Under the pieces are notes generated by a model. The model saw only the letters and a list, made by a program, of their open reading frames with translations. It did not search any database and was not told where the DNA came from. A DNA stretch of 64,000 nucleotides from Erwinia sp. 198 (GTDB taxonomy: Bacteria; Pseudomonadota; Gammaproteobacteria; Enterobacterales; Enterobacteriaceae), in NCBI RefSeq assembly GCF_003937915.1, contig NZ_RHUM01000010.1, forward strand, positions 1 to 64,000. Direction: 5' to 3'. The stretch's first letter is position 1; every line of letters starts with the position of its first letter. Shown here piece after piece: positions 63,897 through 64,000 of the stretch. The position numbers were made by a program, and so were the translations under genes.

Positions 63897-64000
63897 ATGA
63901 AATTTCTTGCCAATCGCTATTACACAATCAAAGGCTTCTCTCCCGCTATCAGTCCGGGCTTCCGGCAAAAACTGCTGTTACAGGGGCTTTGTCCCGGCTC
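63897..64000 (+). CDS. feoA: Ferrous iron transport protein FeoA, N-terminal part (window edge)
   Basis: First 34 codons of FeoA, a small SH3-like cytoplasmic partner of the FeoB Fe2+ transporter. YTIKGFSPAISPGFRQKLLL matches the FeoA opening seen in E. coli (ITGFSREISPAYRQKLL). The gene continues past the window. ATG is preceded by AGGGTGGTGCT. Confidence 0.92.
   Translation, partial: MKFLANRYYTIKGFSPAISPGFRQKLLLQGLCPG

Overview
The window is a stretch of the main chromosome of a gammaproteobacterium of the order Enterobacterales. Gene order and protein sequences follow the Escherichia coli str-crp-nir-ompB segment closely: fusA-rpsG-rpsL, tusBCD-yheO, fkpA, slyX/slyD, kefGB-yheV, yheS, yheTU, prkB/yhfA/crp/yhfK, argD-pabA-fic-ppiA, tsgA, nirBD-cysG, trpS-gph-rpe-dam-damX-aroBK, hofMNOPQ, mrcA, nudE/igaA/hslRO, pckA, envZ-ompR, greB-tex-feoA. 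The differences from E. coli (lost nirC, yrfG and yhgE; a very short DamX cytoplasmic tail; added nadV, tau and murein-hydrolase genes) and the high-GC codon use suggest an Erwiniaceae-like organism (Pantoea, Mixta or Erwinia). That family placement is inference; no species marker was tested.

Layout: 1-3.4 kb, translation operon tuf(partial)-fusA-rpsG-rpsL with a textbook promoter and the S7 translational operator. 3.4-12.1 kb, tRNA thiolation, folding factors, the glutathione-gated K+ efflux system and an ABC-F ATPase. 12.1-19.7 kb, an insertion relative to E. coli between yheS and yheT: an NMN-forming nicotinamide salvage pair (nadV, prs-like) facing an NrtR-type regulator across a palindrome-rich spacer, then tauABCD and a LysE-type exporter. 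21.0-23.5 kb, a second, more AT-rich insertion with two predicted cell-wall hydrolase lipoproteins. 24-28 kb, crp and yhfK. 28.0-28.75 kb, a small toxin-antitoxin-like remnant with a twice-frameshifted toxin. 28.8-32 kb, argD, pabA, an unusual fic gene and ppiA. 32-39.2 kb, tsgA, an orphan codA, and nirBD-cysG with clear NarL/P and FNR sites. 39.2-45.4 kb, the aroK-aroB-damX-dam-rpe-gph-trpS operon. 45.7-49.2 kb, hofMNOPQ. 49.3-64 kb, PBP1A, NudE, IgaA, Hsp15/Hsp33, PEP carboxykinase, EnvZ/OmpR, GreB, Tex and the start of the ferrous-iron importer.

Functional links: the nadV/prs pair makes PRPP and uses it to turn nicotinamide into NMN, and the facing Nudix-like regulator has a degenerate catalytic box, as expected for an NAD-metabolite sensor. 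TauABC imports taurine and TauD releases sulfite from it; CysG supplies siroheme for NirB and sulfite reductase. IgaA, EnvZ/OmpR, FkpA, Hsp15/33 and PBP1A form an envelope and stress cluster.

The least ordinary observations are: (a) the fic gene appears to be an in-frame fusion of the start of the YhfG antitoxin to a Fic domain that has lost its own N-terminus, with a canonical catalytic motif but no inhibitory glutamate; (b) a toxin readable only across three frames behind an intact antitoxin-like gene; (c) the paired DUF1460 and SH3-NlpC/P60 lipoproteins behind a perfect long hairpin; (d) three unrelated inverted-repeat families in the prs-nrtR spacer; (e) a HofP reading frame that runs 101 nt into hofQ. 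No CRISPR array, rRNA, tRNA, insertion sequence or prophage was seen.
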